NCBI RefSeq assembly: GCF_011516755.1
Contig: NZ_WOSY01000002.1
Span: forward strand, 124,001 to 188,000
Length of the DNA: 64,000 nucleotides
Source: Acetobacter conturbans
Lineage (GTDB): Bacteria; Pseudomonadota; Alphaproteobacteria; Acetobacterales; Acetobacteraceae
Reading direction: 5' to 3'
A program made the position numbers and the translations under genes. Below are positions 1-8,413 of this stretch, one piece after another (the stretch's first letter is position 1; each line of letters opens with the position of its first letter). The notes beneath the pieces are model-generated. The model was not told the origin of the DNA and did no database searches. It was given only the letters and a program-made list of their open reading frames with translations.

Positions 1-339
1 GCCGCATCCCCGGTTCTCACCGAGACGCCCGAGGAACGGCAGTTTTACGTCCGGCGACTGAAAGACACGCGTCTTGCGGCGATCGGTTCCGACGTGGCGC
101 AGGAAGGACTGGCGGACTACGCGCTTCTGTGCGGTCGCACTTTGGCCCGTGCGCATGCCCGCACCGGAGACGTTGCCGCCATCGCTGGCTATCTGGGAAA
201 AGGACGGGGTTTCTCGGATGCCATCGCCTCGTTCTCCGCGCAGTATGCACGCCAGACCCGCTTCGACTGGGAAATGTTTTGTAAAAATCTCTCGCCGGAC
301 AATACTCTTCCGGAGCCGCACTCATTCCGAAAGCCGTAA
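1..339 (+). CDS. DUF2252 family protein, C-terminal fragment
   Basis: This is the open 3' end of a gene that begins before the window; frame 1 reads without a stop to a TAA at 337-339. The visible 112 residues include FYVRRLKD, then LCGRTLARAHARTGD, then IAGYLGKG. These are hallmarks of the C-terminus of the DUF2252 family, whose members have a kinase-like fold of unclear function; this is recognised from memory of the family. The 176 bases to the next gene carry no obvious terminator. The call is fairly sure, but no biochemical role can be given. Confidence 0.75.
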   Translation, partial: AASPVLTETPEERQFYVRRLKDTRLAAIGSDVAQEGLADYALLCGRTLARAHARTGDVAAIAGYLGKGRGFSDAIASFSAQYARQTRFDWEMFCKNLSPDNTLPEPHSFRKP

Positions 340-515
340 GGACACAGCGTGACGCGCGGATATCCCCGGTTGACCGAAGATATCTGGCGTCACGATGGCT
401 GCGTGCATCGCAAAAATCACAGGGATCACGAAAGAGTTATCGCCTGATGGCTTTTGCCACCGGCCTTCCTCTGCTGGTCAAGCACCTTAATTTGGCTTAG
501 ATTTTCATCCCATCC

Positions 516-1694
516 ATGAACACTTCCCAATCCAGTGGCCCGGCGACAGCCAGGAGCGACAATCACGATCATCCTGAATGGGCCATCGCACCAAGCGGCA
601 ACGAAGCGGTCCTGCAGGTCTCAGGAGACTGGATCGTCGACGAGGCTGTACCTGCCAGCCTGCCTGACGATGCGTTCAAGGCAGTACAGGGCGGTTCCGG
701 TTCGGCTTTGACAGTCGACACCACGCGGATCGGCCGCTGGGATTCTTCCCTCGTTTCTTTTCTCTGGAGCGCGAAACAGGCTGCTGCCAGAACCGGCATG
801 ACCTTCGATGTCAGTCAGCTTCCTCGCGGTATGCAGCGGCTGTTTTCGCTTCTGCCGGAAACACCTCAGGCCCCTGCAACGCCCCACACCTGCATTCCCA
901 ATCCGTTCCGGACCAGCGGCATCTTCACGCTCGCGACTCTGGACGAAATCGGAGCGGTCACGACTCTCGGTATTGAGACTGCCCGCACCGCCCCAAAGGG
1001 ACTAAGCGGTCATGGCGGCATGCGACTACGCGATCTGCTGTCCAATATCTTCGATGCGGGACCATCCGCCCTGATCATCGTGAGCGTGGTCAACTTCCTT
1101 GTGGGTGCAATTCTTGCCTTCGTAGGCGCTATCCAGCTCCAGAAGTTCTCGGCCGATATTTATGTCGCGAACCTTGTGGGAATCGCCTGCGTCCGCGAAC
1201 TTTCCGCCGTGATGACCGCGATCATCATGGCCGGTCGCACAGGCGGCGCTTATGCCGCCCGCATCGCGACCATGCTGGGAAATGAGGAAATCGACGCCCT
1301 TCAGGTCTTCGGCATTCCCATCTCAAGCTACATTCTGCTCCCCGCAGTCCTCTCCCTGATGATCATGATGCCGCTGCTCTATCTCTATGGCTGCCTGATG
1401 AGCATTGCAGGTGGTTATACGGTGGCCGTCGGTATGCTGCCCGACATCACCGGCGCCGGTTACATTCACCAGACCTTCTATGCGATCGATCTCCATCAGT
1501 TCGAATTCGGCTTCATGAAGTCGATCGTCTTCGCCGTCATGATTGGTCTGACGGCCTGCCGGATCGGCCTTAAAGCTGGCAGGAGCGCCGCAGATGTGGG
1601 AACCGCCGCCACGTCCGCCGTCGTGGTGGGCATCGTCGGTGTCATCGCGCTTGATGCGATATTTGCCGTCATCGCCAATGCGGTAGGCATCTGA
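516..1694 (+). CDS. mlaE: Mla-type ABC transporter permease with N-terminal STAS-like domain
   Basis: Inner-membrane permease of an MCE-type (Mla) lipid transporter, 392 residues. Residues about 20-125 look like a STAS domain (VLQVSGDWIVDE..., VDTTRIGRWDSSL...), the role played in E. coli by the separate protein MlaB. Residues about 140-392 are the MlaE permease, with several hydrophobic spans and the family motifs RELSAVMTAIIMAGRTGGA and GNEEIDALQVFGI. The ATPase gene follows after 3 bases, and the MCE protein and lipoprotein follow that, so the four form one operon. STAS-fused MlaE proteins are known in Alphaproteobacteria. The ATG at 516 gives a full-length STAS domain, although no strong Shine-Dalgarno is visible. 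Confidence 0.9.
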   Translation: MNTSQSSGPATARSDNHDHPEWAIAPSGNEAVLQVSGDWIVDEAVPASLPDDAFKAVQGGSGSALTVDTTRIGRWDSSLVSFLWSAKQAAARTGMTFDVSQLPRGMQRLFSLLPETPQAPATPHTCIPNPFRTSGIFTLATLDEIGAVTTLGIETARTAPKGLSGHGGMRLRDLLSNIFDAGPSALIIVSVVNFLVGAILAFVGAIQLQKFSADIYVANLVGIACVRELSAVMTAIIMAGRTGGAYAARIATMLGNEEIDALQVFGIPISSYILLPAVLSLMIMMPLLYLYGCLMSIAGGYTVAVGMLPDITGAGYIHQTFYAIDLHQFEFGFMKSIVFAVMIGLTACRIGLKAGRSAADVGTAATSAVVVGIVGVIALDAIFAVIANAVGI

Positions 1695-1697
1695 GCA

Positions 1698-2543
1698 ATG
1701 GAAAGAGACGCCACCTCACAAGCTACGCAGACCCTGCCGACAGACGAGGTTTTGCTGTCCCTGCGTGACATCACCATCGGTTACGGCAGCAAGATCATCC
1801 AGCAGAACGTCTCGATGGACGTAAAGCGTGGCTCGATCTTCGCCATCATGGGAGGCTCCGGCTGCGGCAAGAGCACCATCCTTCGCAGCATGATCGGCCT
1901 GCTTCGTCCCAAATCGGGTGGATACACGGTCGACGGCGATGATTACTGGACGGGCCCCGACAGTCATCGCACCGCACTCAACCGCCGGTTTGGCGTACTG
2001 TTCCAGAGCGGAGCCCTCTGGTCGTCCATGACGGTCGGAGAAAATGTGTCTCTCCCTCTGGAGATGTTCACGCGTCTCGACAAGACGATGACCCGCAATC
2101 TGGTTGAGCTGAAACTGGGATTTGTCGGCCTCTCGCACGCCATTGATCTTTATCCGTCGGAAATCTCCGGGGGCATGCGAAAACGTGCCGGACTAGCGCG
2201 GGCGATGGCGCTGGATCCGGATATTCTGTTTTTCGATGAGCCATCCGCCGGACTCGATCCCATCACGTCCGCACGTCTGGATGATCTCATTCTCAGCCTG
2301 CGGGACGGACTCGGCGCGACAATCGTGATTGTCAGTCACGAACTGCCCAGCCTGTTCGCCATCGCCGATGACGGTATTTTCCTTGACGCTCAAACAAAGA
2401 CACCGATCGCACATGGCGCGCCCCGTGACCTGCGCGCTCACTGCACGGATCCACAGGTCCATGCCTTCATGAACCGCGAAGCCTACACCGAGGCGTCACC
2501 CGCTGAGCCAGCCACGAAAGGCCCGATTACCAATGGCCACTGA
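1698..2543 (+). CDS. mlaF: Mla-type ABC transporter ATP-binding protein
   Basis: Cytoplasmic ATPase that powers the lipid transporter, 281 residues. The Walker A motif GGSGCGKST is at residues 52-60. The signature SGGMRKRAGLARA and the Walker B stretch ILFFDEPSAGLDP follow, then the switch histidine in IVIVSHEL. The SGGMRKR form of the signature is typical of MlaF/Ttg2A-type proteins rather than sugar or peptide importers. It starts 3 bases after the permease and its end overlaps the MCE gene by 11 bases, consistent with translational coupling. Confidence 0.93.
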   Translation: MERDATSQATQTLPTDEVLLSLRDITIGYGSKIIQQNVSMDVKRGSIFAIMGGSGCGKSTILRSMIGLLRPKSGGYTVDGDDYWTGPDSHRTALNRRFGVLFQSGALWSSMTVGENVSLPLEMFTRLDKTMTRNLVELKLGFVGLSHAIDLYPSEISGGMRKRAGLARAMALDPDILFFDEPSAGLDPITSARLDDLILSLRDGLGATIVIVSHELPSLFAIADDGIFLDAQTKTPIAHGAPRDLRAHCTDPQVHAFMNREAYTEASPAEPATKGPITNGH

Positions 2544-3519
2544 TTCAGGAGCAACCCGGCAAACTCTCGTCGGCCTGTTCGTTACAGGCGGCGCTCTTCT
2601 GGGAGTGCTGGCACTCATATTTTTCGGCAATATGAATCTGTTTTCCAAAAACACGCGCGCAGTCATCGTGTTTCAGGATTCAGTGGCCGGGCTAGCGGTC
2701 GGCGCGCCCGTGACCTTCCGGGGGGTGCGGATCGGTTCCGTGGACAGGATTACCCTGCGTTATGATCCGCAAACCAACGTTGCCTATATTCCGGTCGAAA
2801 TTACCCTTGAATCGAGCCAGATCCATGTCCTGCACAACGCGGATTCTGGGGCACAGTCGCTTGGCCTGAAAGAAGTCGTGGCCAATGGATTGCGGGCCGA
2901 GCAGAATCTCCAGAGTTTCGTGACAGGCACTCTCAACATCAATCTGGATTTTTTCCCCGGTTCGCCAGCGGAATTTCATCCTCGTGTGAGCACTCTCCCG
3001 GAAATTCCAACCCATCTGTCCGCCATGCAGAAGATCAAGGAGACCATCACGGATCTCCCCCTCAAGGAACTTGCGGCACATGCTGACGAAGCTGTGCTGT
3101 CCATCCGGGATGTGGCTGCCAAGCTGGACCGCGACCTGCCGCCGCTGGCCATCAGCCTGCAGGAAAGCTCCAAAGATGCCCAGAAGACCCTGACAACCGC
3201 CACGAACGCCATCAATGACCTGCAGGGCAAGCTGGACACCACACTTCTGGACATTGACCGTCTGATGCGCACCGGCAATGCCCAGCTTGAGAGCCGTGGA
3301 TCTGACCTACACAACACTCTGACAAGCGCGACACGGGCGACGGATCAGGCCCGCAAGACGCTGGAAGGTGTGCAGGGAATCCTTTCTCCACGCTCGGCCG
3401 ATCGTGACAATCTGGACTCCGCTCTGCGTGACATCTCTGCCGCGGCGGCATCGCTGCGTGGATTTGCCAGCGATGTCGAGCGAAACCCGCAGCTTCTCCT
3501 GATGGGACGTCACCAATGA
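2533..3519 (+). CDS. mlaD: MCE-domain lipid-binding protein of the Mla transporter
   Basis: Periplasmic substrate-binding component anchored in the inner membrane, 328 residues. One N-terminal membrane span (LVGLFVTGGALLGVLALIFF) is followed by the MCE domain with FQDSVAGLAVGAPVTFRGVR and IGSVDRI. The C-terminal half is helical and likely coiled coil (DLQGKLDTTLLDIDRLM...). E. coli MlaD is shorter, and long helical tails are common in MCE proteins of the PqiB/Mla type. The gene overlaps mlaF by 11 bases and the next frame by 4 (ATGA). Confidence 0.92.
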   Translation: MATDSGATRQTLVGLFVTGGALLGVLALIFFGNMNLFSKNTRAVIVFQDSVAGLAVGAPVTFRGVRIGSVDRITLRYDPQTNVAYIPVEITLESSQIHVLHNADSGAQSLGLKEVVANGLRAEQNLQSFVTGTLNINLDFFPGSPAEFHPRVSTLPEIPTHLSAMQKIKETITDLPLKELAAHADEAVLSIRDVAAKLDRDLPPLAISLQESSKDAQKTLTTATNAINDLQGKLDTTLLDIDRLMRTGNAQLESRGSDLHNTLTSATRATDQARKTLEGVQGILSPRSADRDNLDSALRDISAAAASLRGFASDVERNPQLLLMGRHQ

Positions 3520-3551
3520 GGAACAGCGCCAACTTGCAGCAGGAGGCACAG

Positions 3552-4154
3552 ATGACCTCAGCACGAAAGAGCAGCCCAGCTCTGGTTCTCCTCCTGACAG
3601 CCCTCTCCCTCGCGGGCTGCGCCAGCCCGCCGTTGCGACTCTACACTCTTGAAGGACCCGCAACGGCCGGTTCCGCTGTCACTGGTCCCATCGCGGCTGG
3701 AGCGCCGGTTGTCGAAGTCCGCAGAGTGTCTCTGCCCGACTATCTCGACTCTCAGGATATCATCACCCGGGACGGCACCTCGCTCAGTCGCAGCCCTAAC
3801 GGACGGTGGGCGGAACGGCTGTCAAATGGCATGACCGACCTCATCAGCAGCCGGATCGGAGCTGCGCGGCCGGATCTTTTCGTGACAGAACAACCTTTCA
3901 CAGCGAACACTTCTGCCCGGCTTGCCATCACGATCTCGCGGCTCGACCTTCCCCGTTCCGGTCAGGCGACGATGGAAGCGAGCTGGGCTTTCATCCCGTC
4001 AGACGAACATGAGCCTGAACAACTTGAGCGCGGTGTCTTCACGGCCTCGGGTCCACTGACGACAGATGGCGATTCCGTTGCGATAACAGATAACCTTGTC
4101 CGTCAGCTCAGTGACCGCATCATTCACTCACTTCCACAAGGCTGGCACGGCTAA
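3552..4154 (+). CDS. ABC-type transport auxiliary lipoprotein (PqiC/DUF330-like)
   Basis: Predicted outer-membrane lipoprotein of 200 residues that partners MCE transporters. An in-frame ATG at 3516 overlaps mlaD, but the ATG at 3552 has a perfect AGGAGG at 3541-3546 and begins directly with a lipoprotein signal (LVLLLTALSLAGC), so 3552 is preferred. After the lipobox cysteine come LRLYTLEG and VVEVRRVSLPDYLDSQDIITR, then RWAERLSNGMTDLISSRI, all characteristic of the ABC-transporter auxiliary lipoprotein family. It is the last gene of the Mla operon. Confidence 0.88.
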   Translation: MTSARKSSPALVLLLTALSLAGCASPPLRLYTLEGPATAGSAVTGPIAAGAPVVEVRRVSLPDYLDSQDIITRDGTSLSRSPNGRWAERLSNGMTDLISSRIGAARPDLFVTEQPFTANTSARLAITISRLDLPRSGQATMEASWAFIPSDEHEPEQLERGVFTASGPLTTDGDSVAITDNLVRQLSDRIIHSLPQGWHG

Positions 4155-4538
4155 GCCAAGCTGTATTCAAAACACCCTATTTACGGAGAGCGGTGTAGGG
4201 TGACCGCTCTCCCAGCGAAGGATGGTCCGAAGGCCTCGACCTATCCAGAACTGAAAGTCAGGTCGTTCGAGTTATGCCTTTATGGCAGGCCTGTTTGGAA
4301 AATTATTCGCAAAGTAATTTACAGTTACACAATTACAGGTGTTTTGTTAAAAAAAACTCTACGCAACACTACTGAGATGTTTTGCTGCAAAATCGTTCGC
4401 CTTCTTGCATGATGCGAATGCTACAGTTTTGCTTAAGCCGCCTCTCGGCTCACAATGCGTGTGCGCCCTTTATCGCGCGTCTGGAAAGAAGACTCGTACG
4501 TTAAGTTCTTCCACTCACTTTTCGTAGACGAGACGACC
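4155..4538. other. Intergenic region between mla operon and beta-helix gene
   Basis: This stretch of 384 bases holds the hairpin at 4185-4212 and then an AT-rich tract (about 4290-4400) that probably includes the promoter of the downstream secreted protein. A short open frame at 4200-4412 has unremarkable composition and no good ribosome site, so I do not call it. AGCCG and CGGCT around 4436-4450 could form a small hairpin. Confidence 0.4.
4185..4212 (+). terminator. Perfect 10-bp hairpin after the Mla operon
   Basis: GGAGAGCGGT at 4185-4194 pairs exactly with ACCGCTCTCC at 4203-4212 across an 8-base loop, 31 bases after the lipoprotein stop codon. There is no run of T after the stem, so it may protect or end the mla transcript without being a textbook intrinsic terminator. 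Confidence 0.45.
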
Positions 4539-5507
4539 ATGGGATATCCGTATTTTATGATGTACCGCCTCTTCCTTTCTGCTCTCGGGCTTATGGCCAC
4601 GGCGCATGCAGCACAGGCGCAGGACGCGAGCAGCAACATTCAGGCTGCACTGGATGCTTGCCATGCCGGGAAAGGAGGCTGCATCCTGGATTTTCATGGG
4701 GAAAGAAAAATTCTCCAGAAAACCATAAAAGTAGATCCAGAATTATCCAGCATTCGTAATGCGGTTTTTGAATGCCGCATGCCTTCCGGGACCTGCCTTT
4801 ATATTTCGGAAGAAGGTTATGGACATCGGAATAACCCGACGACCAACCGTCTGGAGAACGTCACGCTCTTTGGCAATAAAACTATCGATGGCATAACGAT
4901 GAATTACGATGTGCCGAAAGATTACGTCACTGATGCAGCCATGACGCTTTCAGGCGTCTCCATCCGTGGATTCAACCATGGTCTCGTGCTGGCGAACGGG
5001 GTGTGGGGCGTTGATATGTTCAATGTCACGATCGGCGAGGGAAACATTGGAATATACGTTCCGCCCGGGACAAAAGACGCTGGTGAGCGCAGTACATTTG
5101 TAGGCGGGACAATTTATAACAATGCTCAGTTCGGTCTGGACGAGGAATCAAGTGCCGAAATCAACTTCGTCGGCACGAGTTTTGATTATAACGCCCAGCA
5201 AATGATCCTGAATGGTCCAACTGACTTTACCGGGCATATTGAAAATACTCAGAACGGCAAACCGGAAATCATTTTGAATGCGCTGCCAGGTGTTCCTGCG
5301 GGCTCTATCTATATGAGTGCAGGATCCACCATTACCGTTAATGGCTGGAATCCTCAGGCCCCCAAACAACCTTGCTACGTCGAGACCAAAGTCTCCTGGA
5401 GCAATATTGTGCTTCCGGCCACACTTTATGGATTTGGCGGCACTGAAGGTGGCATCTGTGGACCCGGCAAGGTCGTGACCTGGGATCGCCAGCCTCCTCA
5501 TTTTTGA
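4539..5507 (+). CDS. Secreted right-handed parallel beta-helix protein
   Basis: Exported protein of about 322 residues. The frame is open from 4455, but the ATG at 4539 (or those at 4557/4560) places a signal peptide at the N-terminus (MYRLFLSALGLMATAHAAQAQ), so an internal start is chosen. The mature part has serial short beta-like strands with Asn/Gly turns (LENVTLFGNKTIDGITM, VSIRGFNHGLVLANGVWGVDM, GGTIYNNAQFGL), the pattern of a pectate-lyase-like beta-helix. It has eight cysteines after the signal, including DACHAGKGGC and ECRMPSGTC. Such folds often bind or cleave polysaccharide; I cannot name a substrate or catalytic residues. Confidence 0.6.
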   Translation: MGYPYFMMYRLFLSALGLMATAHAAQAQDASSNIQAALDACHAGKGGCILDFHGERKILQKTIKVDPELSSIRNAVFECRMPSGTCLYISEEGYGHRNNPTTNRLENVTLFGNKTIDGITMNYDVPKDYVTDAAMTLSGVSIRGFNHGLVLANGVWGVDMFNVTIGEGNIGIYVPPGTKDAGERSTFVGGTIYNNAQFGLDEESSAEINFVGTSFDYNAQQMILNGPTDFTGHIENTQNGKPEIILNALPGVPAGSIYMSAGSTITVNGWNPQAPKQPCYVETKVSWSNIVLPATLYGFGGTEGGICGPGKVVTWDRQPPHF

Positions 5508-5643
5508 AGGCAGACCATCGGGGAATTTAATTAACAAGCAGGCAAATGCTCGCAAGATTAACGTTTTAAAAAGTATTTCCCCTTAACGTCTCTCAAGTAA
5601 CGCAAACCAGCGTGAATATTACGGAGCGATAAGGGGTATCGAT

Positions 5644-6003
5644 ATGCGTATAGTTGAAGCGGCGAGACTCATTACCACAGGCCGCATCGCCCCTGAGTTG
5701 TTGTGGCAGATAACATCGGTGCCCGAGCGTGTTACCATTGCTCTACTGGCGGGCCGCACTGACCTTCTTCCTGATTCCGCGAATACACCGACGTCCGCGT
5801 GGAAAGAAATGGATACTCGCTGCCGCACGCTTGTCCTGCGCAGGGCCCCCGCCTATGTCCGACGCTGTCTGCCGGGGTATATACCTTCTCTGAGTCCATT
5901 TTCTGCAGTAGCAGGCATGGCGCGGGCAAACGTTTCACATCCGGCTACTGCGGGTGTGCCCCATACAAACCAATATCAAGCCATTTCCCTGTCGAGTAAT
6001 TGA
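5644..6003 (+). CDS. Possible small hypothetical protein
   Basis: An open frame of 119 codons in the 437-base gap between two clear genes. Its ATG is preceded by AAGGGG seven bases upstream, a good ribosome site. The translation has no recognised motif (starts MRIVEAARLITTGRIAPELL) and its last 59 bases run antisense over the end of the GT39 gene. It may be a real small helical protein or chance. Nothing else is evident in 5508-5943 apart from AT-rich sequence near 5520-5600. Confidence 0.3.
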   Translation: MRIVEAARLITTGRIAPELLWQITSVPERVTIALLAGRTDLLPDSANTPTSAWKEMDTRCRTLVLRRAPAYVRRCLPGYIPSLSPFSAVAGMARANVSHPATAGVPHTNQYQAISLSSN

Positions 6004-7618
6004 AGCCTTTGATGCGTTCATACTCATTCAACTGAACTGAATATTTCTGGGCAGAAGCTGCAAATGTCGGGAAATCTTTTTGCGCGACAAGCGCGAGTCC
6101 GCATTGGCTGTTTTTGCTCAACATCGAAGCCGCAGCATCAGGTGTGTCCAGCGAAACATTACCGTGCATCAAAAACACAAAACTTGGTTCAGAGAACGAA
6201 CTGGACATCACCCTGCTATCAGGACAGGATTTGTGACGCTCGACCATGGATACCAGTCTTGGGGCCAGCCAGATTGAGTGTAATCGGGGAATCACTCCCA
6301 GAAACAGGCTGGTATATATGACGACGGCGGCAGCCATTGCACTTAAAGCCGCTCGCTTCATTTTTCCAACGACAACATTCCGCGCAGCAAGCACTAACGG
6401 CGGCACACTCCCTACCATCCCCAGCCATGCTTCCACCGGTGCATGACCTTCCAGAACGATACTCAGGACGATACCCGCGACAGCAAGTGCACTCCCGATC
6501 GCAAGGCAGATACAGCCGTAAAAACCGATCAATACCCTGCCCCATCGCTTTTGGGGCCAGAGCCATCCCTGTTCGGTTTTACACAATGCGGCAGCCGTCA
6601 ATATCGCAATGGCTGGGTACGTTGGCAAAACGTAATGCGGCAGTTTCGTCGCAATCAGTTCGAAGACGATCCAGTGCGGTACAATCCAGCAGAGCAGAAA
6701 CTGGAACTGCCATATTTTTCGTCTGGCCCAGATAAAAGGAAAGGCAGCGACAGCAAAAAAAGACCCAGGCCAAAATGCCAGAGCGAAAACCGCAAGATGA
6801 AATCCTGGGAAGCCACCATGTGCTTCCTGGCCCTGGCCAATCTTCCCAAGGAAATTGCGCCCCACTGCACGCTGGAAGAATTCACCATGACTGATCAGAC
6901 CAATAGCAACGCACCAGGGCACCACGACCGCCAGCATCACCAGCCAGCCCCATTGAAAGCGTAACCGACGCAGCCAGCTTCCATTGCGTTCAACGAGGGC
7001 AAGCGTCAGAGGGGTGCCGAGACCGGGAATCAATACCACCGGCCCTTTCAGCATCAGCCCGCATCCAAGGGCCAACCAGAACAGAAGCGCCCACCAGGCA
7101 GATGTCGGTCTTTGAGCTTCGCGATCCTGCAGGACCGACAGTACAGCCGCTTCCGCCAGAAGAACTGCAAAAAGAAGGGCGCTATCAATTGTGGCCATCC
7201 GCCCTTCGGCTGCCGCCAAGACTGATGTCGCCAGCAAAGCTCCGGCCATCAATCCTGCCGAAGGTCCAAAGAGAATGGCTCCCATCCATGCCGTGAGCCC
7301 TGCCGCTGCGGTCATGGCAACCAGAGACGGCACCCGATAAGCCCATACCGCACGGTCTTTCAGAGTGCCTGAAACTGAAACAGCCGCAGCTTCCAACCAG
7401 TAGATACCAGCGGGCTGGAGATAGCGAGGCTTGTCCTGAAAACGAACATCAATGAAATCATGGGTTTCAAGCATCTGTGCCGTCGCCTGCATATAGCGCG
7501 GCTCATCCCGATCAAACGGGGGAATGGAGGCTCGTCCTGGCAGCAAAAAAAGAAATGCGCCAAAGACCAGAAGCAGGAGGCGAAGTCCCCACTTCCGGGT
7601 AAGGACTTGCTTCAACAT
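5945..7618 (-). CDS. ArnT-like glycosyltransferase family 39 membrane protein
   Basis: Integral membrane transferase of about 557 residues that moves a sugar from a polyprenyl-phosphate donor to an acceptor in the periplasm (family knowledge). Near the N-terminus it has the GT39/ArnT signature PFDRDEPRYMQATAQMLE, whose acidic pair is the catalytic region, then RYLQPAGIYWLEAAAVSVSG and about ten to twelve hydrophobic spans, with the typical EHPDG-like region LIATKLPHYVLPTYPAIAI. The frame is open from a GTG at 7660, but the ATG at 7618 overlaps the preceding GT2 stop as ATGTTGA and is preferred. The upstream GT2 probably makes the lipid-linked donor. The substrate is unknown; lipid A, a glycan or a protein are possible. 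Confidence 0.85.
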   Translation of the reverse strand: MLKQVLTRKWGLRLLLLVFGAFLFLLPGRASIPPFDRDEPRYMQATAQMLETHDFIDVRFQDKPRYLQPAGIYWLEAAAVSVSGTLKDRAVWAYRVPSLVAMTAAAGLTAWMGAILFGPSAGLMAGALLATSVLAAAEGRMATIDSALLFAVLLAEAAVLSVLQDREAQRPTSAWWALLFWLALGCGLMLKGPVVLIPGLGTPLTLALVERNGSWLRRLRFQWGWLVMLAVVVPWCVAIGLISHGEFFQRAVGRNFLGKIGQGQEAHGGFPGFHLAVFALAFWPGSFFAVAAFPFIWARRKIWQFQFLLCWIVPHWIVFELIATKLPHYVLPTYPAIAILTAAALCKTEQGWLWPQKRWGRVLIGFYGCICLAIGSALAVAGIVLSIVLEGHAPVEAWLGMVGSVPPLVLAARNVVVGKMKRAALSAMAAAVVIYTSLFLGVIPRLHSIWLAPRLVSMVERHKSCPDSRVMSSSFSEPSFVFLMHGNVSLDTPDAAASMLSKNSQCGLALVAQKDFPTFAASAQKYSVQLNEYERIKGFNYSTGKWLDIGLYGAHPQ

Positions 7619-8403
7619 TCCTGAACGGTTTTGGGAAGCCGGGTGCGGTTTCGCAACCACATCACGCCCAGAAGATCCCGCACACCCACCACAGCGCGCC
7701 CCAGATTGGTATATTTGGACTCACCATGCAGGCGCGAACGATGACCGACAGGTTTGCATACCAAAGGCACGCCATAAGTTTTGAGCAATGCCGGCAAAAA
7801 CCGGTGCAAGCCTTCAAACTGGGGTAAATTCAAAAAATCTTGCCGCAAAAACACTTTCATCGGAGCCCCGGTGTCAGGGCATCCGTCATGAAGCAATTTC
7901 TGTCTGAGACCATTGGCGAAACGAGTGGCAATTCGCCGCCAGACCGTATCCTGACGTTTCAGACGTGTTCCAACGACCAGCGGCGCACGGTGTCGTTGCT
8001 CTTCTGCCAGACCAAGATCCAACAGAAGCGGAATTTCCGCCGGGTCATCCTGTCCATCACCGTCAATGGTGGCAATCCAGCGCCCTCTGGCGTTACGGAT
8101 TCCCGTTCGCAATGCTGCCGATTTTCCGCAACGACGGTCATGACGGAGAATACGCAACTGGCCGAGACCGGCAATTGTCGCTCGTGCTTGCCTGAGTTTT
8201 TCAACCGTCCCATCCTGGCTGCCATCATCAACGAAGACGATCTCGCAAGCAGGCAAGGACGACAATACGGTTGCCAGCTCCTGACAAACAGGCAGGATAT
8301 TATCCTGCTCATTGAGCACGGTCACAACCACGCTCAAAACACAAGCGCCCGTTGAGGCATTCTTATCCTCAACGGGCGTTGTGTTGTTCTCAGTCAAAGA
8401 CAA
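7612..8403 (-). CDS. Polyprenyl-phosphate glycosyltransferase, family 2 (DPM1/ArnC-like)
   Basis: Cytoplasmic GT2 enzyme of up to 263 residues that likely makes polyprenyl-phosphate sugar for the adjoining GT39 protein. Visible motifs are LSVVVTVLNEQDNI, EIVFVDDGSQDGT, RTGIRNARGRWIATIDGDGQDDP and, near the end, GESKYTNLGRA; there is no C-terminal membrane domain of the GtrB sort. The longest frame begins with TTG at 8403, 10 bases after atpF, and no in-frame ATG precedes the catalytic domain; TTG at 8337 is another possible start. The first 20 or so codons lie in a very strong hairpin (8346-8378). Confidence 0.85.
   Translation of the reverse strand: MSLTENNTTPVEDKNASTGACVLSVVVTVLNEQDNILPVCQELATVLSSLPACEIVFVDDGSQDGTVEKLRQARATIAGLGQLRILRHDRRCGKSAALRTGIRNARGRWIATIDGDGQDDPAEIPLLLDLGLAEEQRHRAPLVVGTRLKRQDTVWRRIATRFANGLRQKLLHDGCPDTGAPMKVFLRQDFLNLPQFEGLHRFLPALLKTYGVPLVCKPVGHRSRLHGESKYTNLGRAVVGVRDLLGVMWLRNRTRLPKTVQEC
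8346..8378 (-). terminator. Strong hairpin between atpF and the GT2 gene
   Basis: CGCCCGTTGAGG (8346-8357) pairs perfectly with CCTCAACGGGCG (8367-8378) around a 9-base loop, and pairing continues with one bulged G through a further five pairs (ACAAG side 8340-8345, TTGTG 8379-8383). Read on the minus strand it lies 36-80 bases after the atpF stop and is followed by a short TTTTG. It may terminate or attenuate the F0 operon transcript, although it lies inside the longest GT2 frame. Confidence 0.6.
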
Positions 8404-8413
8404 ATCCAGAAAC

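Noticed and set aside
4200-4412. Possible 70-codon gene after the mla operon
   Set aside because: No good ribosome site, ends in an AT-rich tract, and starts inside the hairpin; no similarity seen.
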